Shown here one piece after another: positions 53,890 to 64,000 of a stretch of DNA of 64,000 nucleotides. The position numbers were made by a program, and so were the translations under genes. The DNA comes from Rhizophagus clarus (taxonomy: Eukaryota; Glomeromycota; Glomeromycetes; Glomerales; Glomeraceae), in the NCBI GenBank assembly GCA_015698045.1, contig BLAL01000242.1, positions 1,617,001-1,681,000 of the forward strand, in the 5' to 3' direction. Position 1 is the first letter of the stretch; each line of letters begins with the position of its first letter. A model generated the notes under the pieces. It was not told the DNA's origin. It worked only from the letters and a program-made list of their open reading frames with translations, and ran no database searches.

Positions 53890-55895
53890 CATTATTTTTA
53901 CAATCAGGTTTTTCATATTTCCCTTTTATTTCTACTGATTCGTATTAACTATGCTTTTCTTGTATGAAGCTATTGAAAAACTATTAAATATTAAGTTAAT
54001 TATTCCTTCTATAGAGTTCAATTTAGATTTAAGATTCTGATACTTAAGGAGGAGATCATTGATTTGTTTCTTTTCAAATAAAGATGAAGATTCATTTATA
54101 TCTTTACATACTTATTTGAAATTCTTGTTTTATTTCATATTGTTAATATTATTATTTTTCAATTGTTTAAAAAATGATTAGTATAAACATCTTTGAAGAA
54201 TTGAATTTCTTCTTCAAAAGAAGAAACTTGTGTTTTAATTTGGGATATTTTATTAGAAATTTGAGTTTTAATGTCAATAATAATAGTGTTCAATAAGTCT
54301 TATAAGTATTTCTTATGTCTAACACCTAAGACCTTATTTTGATTCTGATTGGATTATTGGTTAGGGTTAGAATTTTGAACTGGGTTCTGATTATAAATGG
54401 TATATGTCTATTGACTCCTTTTATTAGATTTTTTGTTATTGATATTTTTGTTAATATTTTGGTTTTTATTATTAGTTGGTTGATTTTTAACTACTTGTGT
54501 ATATAAACAAATATTTGATTTGATTTCTTTGTTCTTTAATTTCCATGCATTACAATAGTAATGCTATCATGAGATAAATTATATTTTTTGTTTTTGTTTA
54601 AATAACTGATATACATGTGATATGAAGAACCACATTTGTTACAAATTTTCAGTTTCTCTTTGGGATCTAAGAAATAAAATATGTGATTTTTAATCTGTAC
54701 TTTAAAGAATTTAAATATTTTTTGTTTTACTATATTTTTAGTTTCTTAATCTTAAAATTGAATGTATGTATACAGTAGTAATTTATATATTTTAAGATGA
54801 TATGAAATAAAACAAGTTCTGTCATTAATTTGTTTAATAATCTCAAAAAGATCTAAAGTATTAGTTGCAAATGATAGGCCTAATAGCCTAAGACCAAATG
54901 CTTTCTTTTTTCTCTTTTATCTTTTAATAAATAGATAGGTAAAACTCTAACTGAATAAGTACCAATTATATGTGACCACTTGTAATAAAAATGATCAATC
55001 AGGTTTTTATTGTAAAATGTGATATATATCTATTGATATTGACTATTAGAACAAGTGTTAATTTTATCAATTTCTTCCAACAATAAAAAAGTGTTATAAA
55101 TGACATTTTTAATTAAGTATAGTGATATATTGAGAACTTGAATTGTGTAACTTTTTTTATCTTTCTTTTATTCTAAAGAGAGAATAATTAGCTTGATATA
55201 GTAGGTAGTAAATTGAAAAATAATATTTTCAATAATTTTATTACCTAAGTCATTCTTTTTAGTTACTTTACGTGTATAAATGCTTTTCTGTACATTGAGA
55301 AAGTCTTCTTTGGAATTAAAGAAAACAATAATAATATTTTTTAGTTTATCAGAATTGTTATTCTTTTTTCTTTTTGGTACTGTAAAGATAAAATCTTTAT
55401 AATACTAAAAATGTAATGCAATCTCGTAAACTTTATTCTTTTTATTGATCAGAGAAAAATTGGATTGTACTATGAATATGGTATACTTGTTTATCATAAT
55501 GTTTTTTATATTTGAATTAGATTATAAATCATTTTATGAGTTGATTAGTAGATCTACTTGCATTTTTTGATCAAGATCTTAATTACTAATAGATATGTTA
55601 TTACTCGATTTAAAAATATTTGAGTTTGTATGAGATTTGTAAAATTGAACTTTGATAGATTGAAATACAGTATTATAAAGATTTTTAAGATTATGTGTTT
55701 TAAGAGCAGAAGGAGTAGTAACATTAGCTAAAACTGTTTGAATGAAAATAGGTTTATTTTTATTATTACTATAAGTATTGTTAATTATTTGTTTATCCAC
55801 TTCAAAAATGATTTGTACTTCTAGATCAATAAGATTTTGAAGAATACATATATAACTTAGATCCAATCCCAAAAATTCTAATATAACTTTATATA
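53890..55895 (-). pseudogene. Decayed retroelement ORF1/gag-like gene
   Basis: Coding-like sequence runs right to left over 2 kb. An N-terminal part (55872-55579) is open. A middle part follows with SDKLKNIIIVFFNSKEDFLN (55350) and NVIYNTFLLLEEIDKINTCS. Then comes a segment KWSHIIGTYSVRVLPIYLLK and LRLLGLSFATNTLDLFEIIK (54990-54830), which resembles RNA-binding ORF1 proteins of LINE-type elements, and a short KICNKCGSSYHMY zinc-knuckle-like motif (54650). The 3' part has coiled-coil words near 54010-54200. Many stops are TAA or TAG at positions suited to Gln. No reverse transcriptase was found nearby. It lies just outside the MULE-like element. Confidence 0.5.
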
Positions 55896-56948
55896 CCTAA
55901 TTTTACTAAAAGCTTTATACAAAATCAGCATATAAATTTAAATTTTATATAATTTTATACAATTTAATATCTGAGTTTATTATAAAATTTTTATTATATA
56001 TATATAAAATTTTTTTACAAAAATATATAATAAATAATATATATACATAAAAATTTTTATTATAAAAAAAAATTTTAAAAATAAATTTTTAAATTTTTAA
56101 ATAAAAAATAAGTAACATTTTCATAATTTATTAAACATCCAGTAATCAGATTTTAATAAAATATATACCATTAGATTCGTCTCATTGAGACAATTCTAAT
56201 GATAGCAAAATCATCTCTCTAGAATTAATATTGACTAAAATAAGGTTTACTAATAAATTTTATTAATTAATTAAAAAATTATTAAAAAATTTCCTATGCT
56301 AAAATGATATGAAATTAGCTAATAGATATAAAAATAACACTGAGAAATTACAAATTTTTTAAAATTTTGTGAACTTATAATTTTCTTCTCTCTTACCATA
56401 CTTTTTTTTTTTTTTTGATGTTGAAGCCATACTATCATTTATTAAGTAAGATAGGATTACAACTATAATCACCTCTAACTTCTTACCATATTATTACCTT
56501 TTTGATCTTATATTTTTTATATATATATTTTTTTAAGTTTATTATACTATTACATCTAAAATTATTATGTGATCACATCTAATTTTGTTTATTTTTTTAT
56601 ATATAAACTTATTATACTATCACGTCTAAAGTTTTTTATAAACCTGTTATACTGTTATATTTAAATTTTTTAATTTGTTATACTATCACATCTAAATTAT
56701 TATAAAAGTTCATGTTTTTCTTTTTTTAAATTAAGGGATTACTAATTTTTCAAATTTATTATAAATTTACATATTTTACTATTTATAAATTAAAGGATTA
56801 ATTTATAAATTTTTTACTAAATTTATTATCAAATTATATTTTATTTTTGTTTATAAAATTAGAGTTTAGTTTTATATATAATATATATATCATATATATA
56901 CCAGATTTTTTAACTTATTAACTTTATACAAAATATAATTATAATATA
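55896..56948. other. AT-rich stretch, no gene seen
   Basis: Simple AT-rich sequence. Loose repeats of a TTATACTATCACATCTAAA word occur three to four times between 56540 and 56700. No coding signal. Confidence 0.45.
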
Positions 56949-57792
56949 CAGTCAACTCCCTTTATAGTCACCTCCGTTATAGTCATATTACCCTATATAG
57001 TCACGTTAGTTGAGTGTCCCAAATTTTCATATATAAAAGCTATCATTTATAGTCACAAACTACCTATAGTCACTATCACATCTTTTTTTAAAAATTTTAT
57101 ATATATGTGATTATAAAAAAATATTTATTAAAATATAATTATTCTATGATCTAATGATCAGATTTCAATGATCTTTAGCTCATTAGGTTTATCTCATTAA
57201 AAGGAATCAGATGGTAGTAATTTTATAATGATTGGATTAATATTGACCGAGAAATTTGATTTTAAAGACCAAATCGGCATTTTATACATGTAAAATTCAC
57301 GTAAAATTGAATATTTTGACTGTATTTTAATTACTATGGGTTCTAGTGATCAGATTTTAATGATCTTAGGCTCATTAGACTCGTTTCATTGAGAGGAAGC
57401 CAATGGTAATAATTTTATAATGATTGGATTAATATTGACCGAGAAATTCGATTTTAAAGACCAGATGGGCATTTTTTATATGTAAAATTTGTATAACATT
57501 AAATATTTTGACTGTATTTTAATTATTACAGGTTCTAGTAATCAGATTTTAATGATCTTAGGCTTGTTGGAATCGTCTCATCAAGAGGAATCTAATGGCT
57601 ATGAATCTATAATAATTGGAATAAAATTGACAAAATTACTATGATGTAAATATTTAACCAAAATTATTACAATTTATAATTCTAGTCAAAATTACTGATT
57701 TAATTATAAGATTTTATTGCTTATAGTCACATCTCATCATAGTCACCAAATATAGACTGTCCCAAATGTGTGACTATAGAGAGAGTTGACTG
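56949..57792. mobile_element. TA-target MITE of the CAGTCAACTC family (844 bp)
   Basis: The ends read CAGTCAACTCCCTTTATAGT (left) and, on the minus strand, CAGTCAACTCTCTCTATAGT. TA flanks both (56947-56948, 57793-57794). It is the reverse-orientation relative of 20584-22357, sharing subterminal GTGACTATA words and the ~210-bp internal units with TTAGGCTCATTAGACTCG-like words. Non-autonomous. Confidence 0.85.
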
Positions 57793-57906
57793 TATATTAA
57801 AAATTTACTTCTATTATACAAATATATATTTAACTTATACTTATTTTTAAGTTCATTATACAAACTCATTCATATAACATATTGGATATTTATATAGTGT
57901 CTTTAT

Positions 57907-59838
57907 ACAAATCCAGATTCTGGATTCAAACTCTTTCTGCTAACGTGCTGAACCAAATTTCTGCAAAAAATTTTTTTTTCAAAAATTTTTATTTTCAACG
58001 CGTTTTCTGAATACAAAACACATATAAACATGACTTCTACACAAGAAACATGCACATACAAGATATATGACGAGTTTGCACAACACTTTATAGATGTATT
58101 TTATAGGTCTTTCTCTTCCTCTCTAGACATAAACCCGCACATAATACTAGTATAGCCGAGTGGAAGAAAGCTAGTCAACAGGGGTTCTTCACCAAGACAC
58201 CTGAACTCCTACCCACCATACAACAGGCCAAACAGAAAAAGCTCAACGAAGAGCTCACGACGCTTCTTATTCACCACCTCACTTCGTTTCTCGCTTACCT
58301 TAGGTCTTGGTACCCTGAACAGCCAGAGACTCCAATTTTAGGGGGTGTGTAAACAACGCATTGAGCACCCCAGATTTGGTTCTCGCACAGGAGATGGATA
58401 TGAATATATCATCACCTGCCTCGCACCAATCAACATCTGCACAACCTCACACAACGGCTGTTAATAGTCCAATCATAACTACGCCTAAAGGCAAAGGCAA
58501 AAAGAAGAAGAATAAGCACATTATAATATTTGAAGAGGATATTGACAAAGACTTTAGGTTTCCTGTTGACTCTAAGGCTGAGTCCACCCAAGCGCTCTCT
58601 TTTCAGCTACCTCCCCGCCTTTACATGACGCGATCAAAAAAGTTGAAGAGTCTTCAGCACCACTACTGGATAGCAACGCTGGTAAAGAAAAACGTCTAAA
58701 GGTGCAAGACGCTGAGGCTGCACAAGTCATCACTGGATATCAGGCATCTTCAGGGTGTCAGTTCGTTCAAGATATTCTAATATACGATGTTTCTGCAAAG
58801 TGGGATAATTATGAACTATTATCTTACCTATCCACTTAGGGTAATGTAATATCGATATCAACCAAGCGCCAGCGCAAATACAAGATGGTACAATGCAAGC
58901 TAGTTATTTCAGAATTCTTTCAGTACTACGAAGCACAGTGGATGGCTCCCCTTGCAGGTATACCTACTCGATGATTTCTGGCGACCTGGAATCTGGCTGA
59001 ACAAAAAGAACGAGAAAGATTCCAAGCTGTTATTTATGACCTGCCTGAATCTATAAATACGGCTTCGCTTACAGTGCCCCAATACTTAACTTTTCTCAGT
59101 GAATTGAACATTAAAATGTTCAAAGAAATTAAATTCCCAGATGGATCGCGCAAGATTGTCAGATACTTCGAAACCTGAGAATACTTACAGAAGTGCATTA
59201 GTAACCTGACCCTCTGGTATGGCAAGAACGTCTCATGGTGCAAACATACCATGATCCTGAAGAAAACAAAGAAGATTAGTCCTACCTCCTCCCATTCGGC
59301 TAAGCGAAAGAATCAAGGAGATCGTGTTGACACCAAATCTTCTACCAAACCGTCCAAGTCTATTCCAGCAACTGGGTCGAACAAGACTCACATAAGAAAT
59401 CCCCAGATGAAAAATTCAAAGGCACACCAACGAAAAGATGACAATGATTCGCAGGCGCCTAAGAAACCATCGAAGCGGCATCATAGCTCCAAATCCAAGA
59501 TCTCTAAACGTGACCTTTACGCAGAAGTCAGGACAATTAAGAAGATCCTAGATGAATTAACTAGTAATCTTAAATTGAAGTGAAGGAATGATCTGATAGT
59601 ACTTAGCAGCTTAGATTACCTCTTTTCGTAGAATTTTTCTTTTTTTCTCACTGTTTACCTTTTATACTTTTATAATTAGTTTGTTAATGATCTAGACAGA
59701 TGGTAAGACTGGTCCTCAGGCTGGGAGTGTAGTTCTTGTATAAATAGTGATGCTTACCGTATTCTCATTTTTACTAATAAACGTATGTAGTTCTAACGCC
59801 TTTAAAGTTAAAAAAAAAAAAAAACAAATCCAGATTCT
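57907..59838 (+). mobile_element. Retroposed copy with poly-A tail and 15-bp target duplication
   Basis: ACAAATCCAGATTCT occurs at 57907-57921 and 59824-59838, directly before the element's 5' end and directly after a run of about 15 A. Between them lies a 1.9-kb segment with far higher GC than its surroundings, carrying a gag/ORF1-like gene and a 3' untranslated region. Long, variable target duplication and a 3' poly-A show insertion by target-primed reverse transcription. No reverse transcriptase is inside, so it was mobilised in trans or lost its ORF2. Confidence 0.85.
58031..59583 (+). pseudogene. Gag/ORF1-like protein of a LINE-type retroelement, broken
   Basis: Starts at the ATG at 58031 (MTSTQETCTYKIYDEFAQHF...). 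A frameshift near 58150 leads to EWKKASQQGFFTKTPELLPT, then stops near 58345. From 58361 a Ser/Thr-rich disordered region follows (SPASHQSTSAQPHTTAVNSP), with a KGKGKKKKNK basic patch. From 58700 an RRM-like domain is visible (GCQFVQDILIYDVSAKWDNY; then ISISTKRQRKYKMVQCKLVI). The C-terminus from 59251 is Lys/Ser-rich and ends with a short helix. Stops at 58837 (TAG), 58972 (TGA) and 59176 (TGA) lie where Trp is expected. Such proteins bind RNA and chaperone retrotransposition. The insertion is inactive. Confidence 0.65.
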
Positions 59839-60100
59839 TATATTATATATATTTTTTGGGAGTTCTGAATTGATAAAATTGCGATCTTTTTCTTAAACTA
59901 GTTCTTTCTTAGTATGAACTGAAGGTTAAATAAGTGAAGTCAGTTTAATGAAAAGTTCTGATATGAAAATAACAAAAATATTATCTTTGGTTTTCTTTTG
60001 TTTGTTGTTATAGTTAGCTATACTTTTTCCTTTGTTATTATTACTGTTATTTGCACTTTGATTATATTGTTAAGCAGAGTTTTTGTTGTGTTTGTTAGTA

Positions 60101-60298
60101 CAGTCATACCTTCATAAGTGCACACCTCTTGGGACCATAGTAAAAAAATAGCAGAATGTGCACTTAGAGAGGGAGTGCATTTATAGAGGGTAAAATATTA
60201 AAAACTCTTATAAGTTGGGACTAAAGCTTACCATGCATTTAGAGAGAATTTACATATTGCGTGCACTTATAGAGAGTGCACTTATGGAGGTGTGACTA
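60101..60298. mobile_element. 198-bp MITE with TA target
   Basis: The left end reads CAGTCATACCTTCATAAGTG and the right end, on the minus strand, TAGTCACACCTCCATAAGTG. TA lies outside each end (60099-60100 and 60299-60300). Internal words GTGCACTTATAGAGAG recur in both orientations. Tc1/mariner-like, non-autonomous. Confidence 0.75.
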
Positions 60299-60469
60299 TA
60301 GTTATTTTTAAAAAATTTACTTTACTGCGGATTTACTAAAAAAATTAATTTTTTAGAAAAGAGTTTTTTTTACTTTTATACAGAGCTTTAATTTTAATCC
60401 AAGATCTATGTTTATTATATTATAATAATATTTTTATAAATATTATTCAAGAATAAAATAATACTTATA

Positions 60470-61771
60470 GGGCATTACTATGTGACGACCTATCACTATG
60501 ATGATCTTATCACGTATTTTGATCTAATTGGTAAATTTTTTTAACAAAAAATTTTATTTTTTATCTGATATTTTTTATAAACTGTATTGCTGATCTCATT
60601 CAGAATAAAAAATTATTTTTTATCTGATAGCTAAAACAAAAAATAAAAAAATGAGTCTAACGGTAAAAATAATAAAAAAAACAATAAAAAAATAATAGGA
60701 AGTAGGAAAAAAAATTAAAAGGGATAAAAAAAGAATAAAAAGAAAGAGAAAATAGAATAAAAAGAAGGGAAATAGAATAAAAAGAAGGGAAATAGAATAA
60801 AAAGAAGAAAAATAGAATAAAAAGAAGGGAAATAGAATAAAAAGAAGGGAAATAGAATAAAATAATAAAAAAAAGGAGGAAAAGAACAAAAAAAATGAAG
60901 AGAAAGAAAAAATAGAATGAAAGGAAGAGTAAAAGAATGAAAAGAATAATAAGGAAAAGGAAATAGAATAAAAGAAAGAAAAAATAGAAAGAAAAGAATA
61001 AAGAGGAAGAGAAAATGAAATAAAGACAAGGGGAAAGAATGAAAAGAATGGAAAATAATAATGAAAAGAAGAAATGAAATGAAAAGAAGAGTAATAAAAT
61101 GAAATAATGAAAAGGAAAAGGAAGAAGGAATAAAATGAAAAAGAATGAAGAGAAAGTGAATAAAATAAAAAAAAAAATAAAAGGGAAGAAAAAGAAGGTA
61201 AAAAGAAAAAAATTAGTAAACTAAAATATAAAAAACACAAAACAAAAAAACAAAGAAAATAATAACATACATATCTTTAATGTAAAATTGAAAAACCCAT
61301 CAGAAAAAAAGAATGAAGAGGAAGAGGAATAAAATAAAAGGAAAAAAAAATAGAGTGAAAAGAATGAAAAGAAAGGGAAAATAAAATGAAAGAAAGGGAA
61401 AAGAAAAAAATAGGAAATAACAAAAAGGAGGAGAAATGAAATGAAAGGAAGGAAAATAGAATGAAATAATGAAAAGGAAAAGGAAGAAGGGAATAGAATG
61501 AAAAAGAATGAAGAGAAAGGGAATAAAACAAAAGAAATAAAAGAGAAGGAAAAGAAGGAAAAGAGAAAAAAAAATTAGTAAACGAAATATAAAAAACAAA
61601 AAAAAACAAAAAAAAACAAGGAAAATAATAACATACCTTTATCAAAACTGTAAAACATTCTTGATTTTTTGCATATATACTTATAGGTAAATAATCACAT
61701 GAATAAAATTTTGTTTATTCATATGATTATAAGAGATCATCATGATGATAGGTCACTAATTACATTTTCCC
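60470..61771. mobile_element. TIR element with polypurine interior
   Basis: The left terminus includes GTGACGACCTATCACTATGATGATC. The right terminus, on the minus strand, reads AGTGACCTATCATCATGATGATC. Between them, 60650-61620, the plus strand is almost entirely A and G, with about five copies of a ~20-bp word AAATAGAATAAAAAGAAGGG (60750-60860). The long Phe/Ser/Tyr-rich open frames on the minus strand follow from this composition and are not called as genes. A non-autonomous DNA element is the simplest reading; exact ends are uncertain. Confidence 0.6.
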
Positions 61772-62039
61772 ATCCTTATATATGATTAAATTATTAAATT
61801 TAACCCAAAATCTAAAAAAAAATAATGAAAAAAATATTTAGTAATATTTCTAATTATTTTTTTTTATTTGACTTACTGTTTATTCTTCTAGTATACAAAA
61901 GCTACAATAAAATCTAAAAATAAAAAAAAAAAAATATTAATAATTATATATGAAATTAAAAATAATTTCAGTTTTAACTATTTTAAAAGTTAAAATAATT
62001 AAAATTATTTTGGTTTTGAGTTTAAAAAAATAAAATAAT

Positions 62040-62272
62040 CATAATTAATTATAATAATTAAAATTAATTATAATAGTTAAAATTAATTATAATAGTTAAA
62101 ATTAATTATAATAGTTAAAATTAATTATAATAGTTAAAATTAATTATAATAGTTAAAATTAATTATAATAGTTAAAATTAATTATAATAGTTAAAATTAA
62201 TTATAATAGTTAAAATTAATTATAATAGTTAAAATTAATTATAATAGTTAAAATTAATTATAATAGTTAAAT
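62040..62272 (+). repeat. 18-bp tandem array, unit AGTTAAAATTAATTATAAT
   Basis: About twelve near-perfect copies of AATAGTTAAAATTAATTAT (18-19 bp) in a row. Pure simple-sequence satellite next to the left end of the element at 62307. Confidence 0.9.
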
Positions 62273-62306
62273 ATTATCTAATAAAAAAGATTATAACTAA
62301 TTTTAA

Positions 62307-63918
62307 CTGGGGGTGATATAACTCGGGTGATATCACCTGATTGATTTTTATAATTTAATTATTTTGATATAGGTGATTTAACCCAATTAATTTTTGCAGT
62401 TTTTTTGTTTATTTTTTTTTCATACCAAGTGGTTCTTTTATTTCCATTATTACTTTCATTTTCTTGTTTTTTCATTTTTTTTCACTCCACACCATTTTTT
62501 TTCGCTCTTCTTTATTTTTTTCGTTCCTTTTCACTTTCCTTCATTTTTTTTTTTATTTCTTCACTCTCCTTCTTTTTTTTCGTTTCTTTTCACTTTCTTT
62601 CTTTTTTTCATCCCTTTCACTTCCCTTTACTTGGTCGAAAGTATGCAGATATGTTCTTTTTTTTCCTTCTTTTGTTTTTATTTTTCTTTCTTGTTTCTAA
62701 TTTCTTTCCTCTTCTTTTAGGTCTTTTAAGTTCTTTCAGTTTTACGCCAAAAAAGTGTCATTTTTTTATCCTTTTTTCTTTTTTGTTTTCATTTTTCTTT
62801 TCATTTCTTATTTCTCTTCTCTCTTTAGGTCTTTAATTTCTTCCAGTTTTGCATTAAAGTATATTACTTCTTTTTTTTCCTCTTTTTTGTTTTTTCGTTT
62901 CTAGTTCTTTTCTTTTTTTAAGTCTTAGTTTTGCGAACAAGGAAGGTATGGTGGTTTTTTCTTCTCTATTTTTTTATTCAAATTTGTTTTCATATTTCAA
63001 TTTACTAACTCTATTTTTTCTTCTTTTATGGTTTGTCTTTTTGTTAATTTGTTTCCCTTTTCTTTTCATTTTCGCTCCCTTTCTTTTTTTCGTTCTCATC
63101 ACCATTTTGTCCTTATTATCATTTCATTCTCATGATTATTTCATCCTCATCATCATTTCATCCTCGTCATCATTTTACCCTCATTATCATTTCACCTTCT
63201 TCATCGTTTTACCCTCATCATCGTTTCACTTTTATCATCATTTTATTCTCATCATCATTTCATTTTCATCATCGTTTTACCCTCATCATCTTTTCTTCAT
63301 CATCTTCTCGTTATCCTTTTATTTTTTGTTCTCTCTCATTATCTTTTTATTTTCGTTTTGTTCCCTTTCACTTTGTCCCTATTTCCTTTTGTTTTCAATC
63401 CTATTCTTTTTTATTTTCACGTCCTTTCCTTGTCTTTTCACTATCTTTTCTTTTTCTGTTATCTCTTTCGTTCCCTATCATTTTCTTTGTCTCCAATTAT
63501 ACTTTATGTCACCATTTCATCCCATTTGTTTTTTTTTGTTTCTAATGATTCTTTTTTATTCTTTCTGTTTTTTCTTTCTCTTTTTACCATTATTGTTAGA
63601 CTTTTTTTATATCATTATTATCATTACTAGTTACATTAAAGATAAATAATTGTACTTTGATAAACAGTATTTAAATAAATAAAGTCATAGTTTAATATAT
63701 AAATAAATTTTATTATTTTTGTAGTCAGATTAATTATTTAACAGAAATTTTCAAATAAAAATTATTTTTTACATGCGTAATATTGTAAATTTTAGCCAAT
63801 CAAATTTCATAAATAATTATGAGTGAAATCACCAGGGTAAAATTTTTTATATGTGTAAATCACCTGAATTTTGGCAAATTATTTACAGGTGAAATCACCT
63901 AGGTGATTTCACCCAGGG
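62307..63918. mobile_element. TIR element with polypyrimidine interior
   Basis: The left end reads CTGGGGGTGATATAACTCGG then GTGATATCACCTG. The right end, on the minus strand, reads CCCTGGGTGAAATCACCTAG then GTGATTTCACCTG. Subterminal GTGAT/ATCAC words repeat several times on each side (62325, 62381, 63820-63910). The interior (62400-63640) is almost all C and T on the plus strand, including a TCATCATTTCATCCTCATCA-type array at 63110-63300. The Phe/Ser-rich open frames are composition artefacts. Target duplication not resolved. Confidence 0.65.
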
Positions 63919-64000
63919 AGCAAATTAGTAAGATTCAATAAAAAATATTAAAATTTTGTGATTTGTACAATGTTTTACAATTATAAAACTATACTGTTTT

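Noticed and set aside
60620-63649. Phe/Ser/Tyr-rich ORFs up to 233 codons
   Set aside because: By-products of the polypurine and polypyrimidine tracts; many overlapping frames are open together.

Overview
The window is nuclear DNA from a very AT-rich, intron-containing eukaryote, most likely an arbuscular mycorrhizal fungus of the Rhizophagus type (Glomeromycotina). This is inferred from the base composition, short GT-AG introns, the many DNA transposons, and gene families I associate with these fungi: Crinkler headers, SAM-like, coiled-coil/Cys-tail and Uma2-like proteins. No bacterial operon, CRISPR array, tRNA or rRNA was seen.

Layout. (1) 1-2136, minus: the only cleanly intact multi-exon gene outside the central element, a membrane protein cut by the left edge. 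(2) 2.1-28.4 kb: gene-poor transposon graveyard. It holds a decayed DDE transposase (8.76-10.5 kb), MULE-like and TA-target MITEs, tandem arrays, and a CACTA/tnp2 transposase pseudogene (22.5-27.1 kb) split by a 1.43-kb TIR element. (3) 28.50-48.12 kb: an island of lower AT content bounded by near-identical ~1-kb inverted repeats, read here as one ~19.6-kb integrative element. (4) 48.1-64 kb: nested repeats, a MULE-like element with a 9-bp target duplication and a satellite inside it, a retrocopy with a 15-bp target duplication, and two TIR elements with strikingly polypurine/polypyrimidine interiors.

The 19.6-kb element is the main discovery candidate. At its right end, beside the inverted repeat, lies a D,D-36-E retroviral-type integrase with a C-terminal chromodomain. 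A small zinc-ribbon gene sits in each inverted repeat, and a possible primase-type protein lies next to the integrase. This is the size and architecture of Polinton/Maverick or virus-derived integrative elements, but I find no DNA polymerase B, capsid or packaging ATPase. The interior instead carries an HNH nuclease, a DnaJ-type zinc protein, a RING protein, Uma2-like and SAM-like proteins, two proteins sharing a Cys-rich tail, and a tandem triplet of Crinkler-type effectors. The flanks outside the element together nearly rebuild one unit of a tandem repeat, which supports a single insertion.

Decay. Most genes in and around the element are broken by one frameshift or one nonsense codon. Many of the stops sit where Trp or Gln is expected (TGG to TAG/TGA, CAA/CAG to TAA/TAG), and one start is ATA where ATG is expected. 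This points to C:G to T:A decay, although unpolished long-read indels could explain some of the frameshifts.
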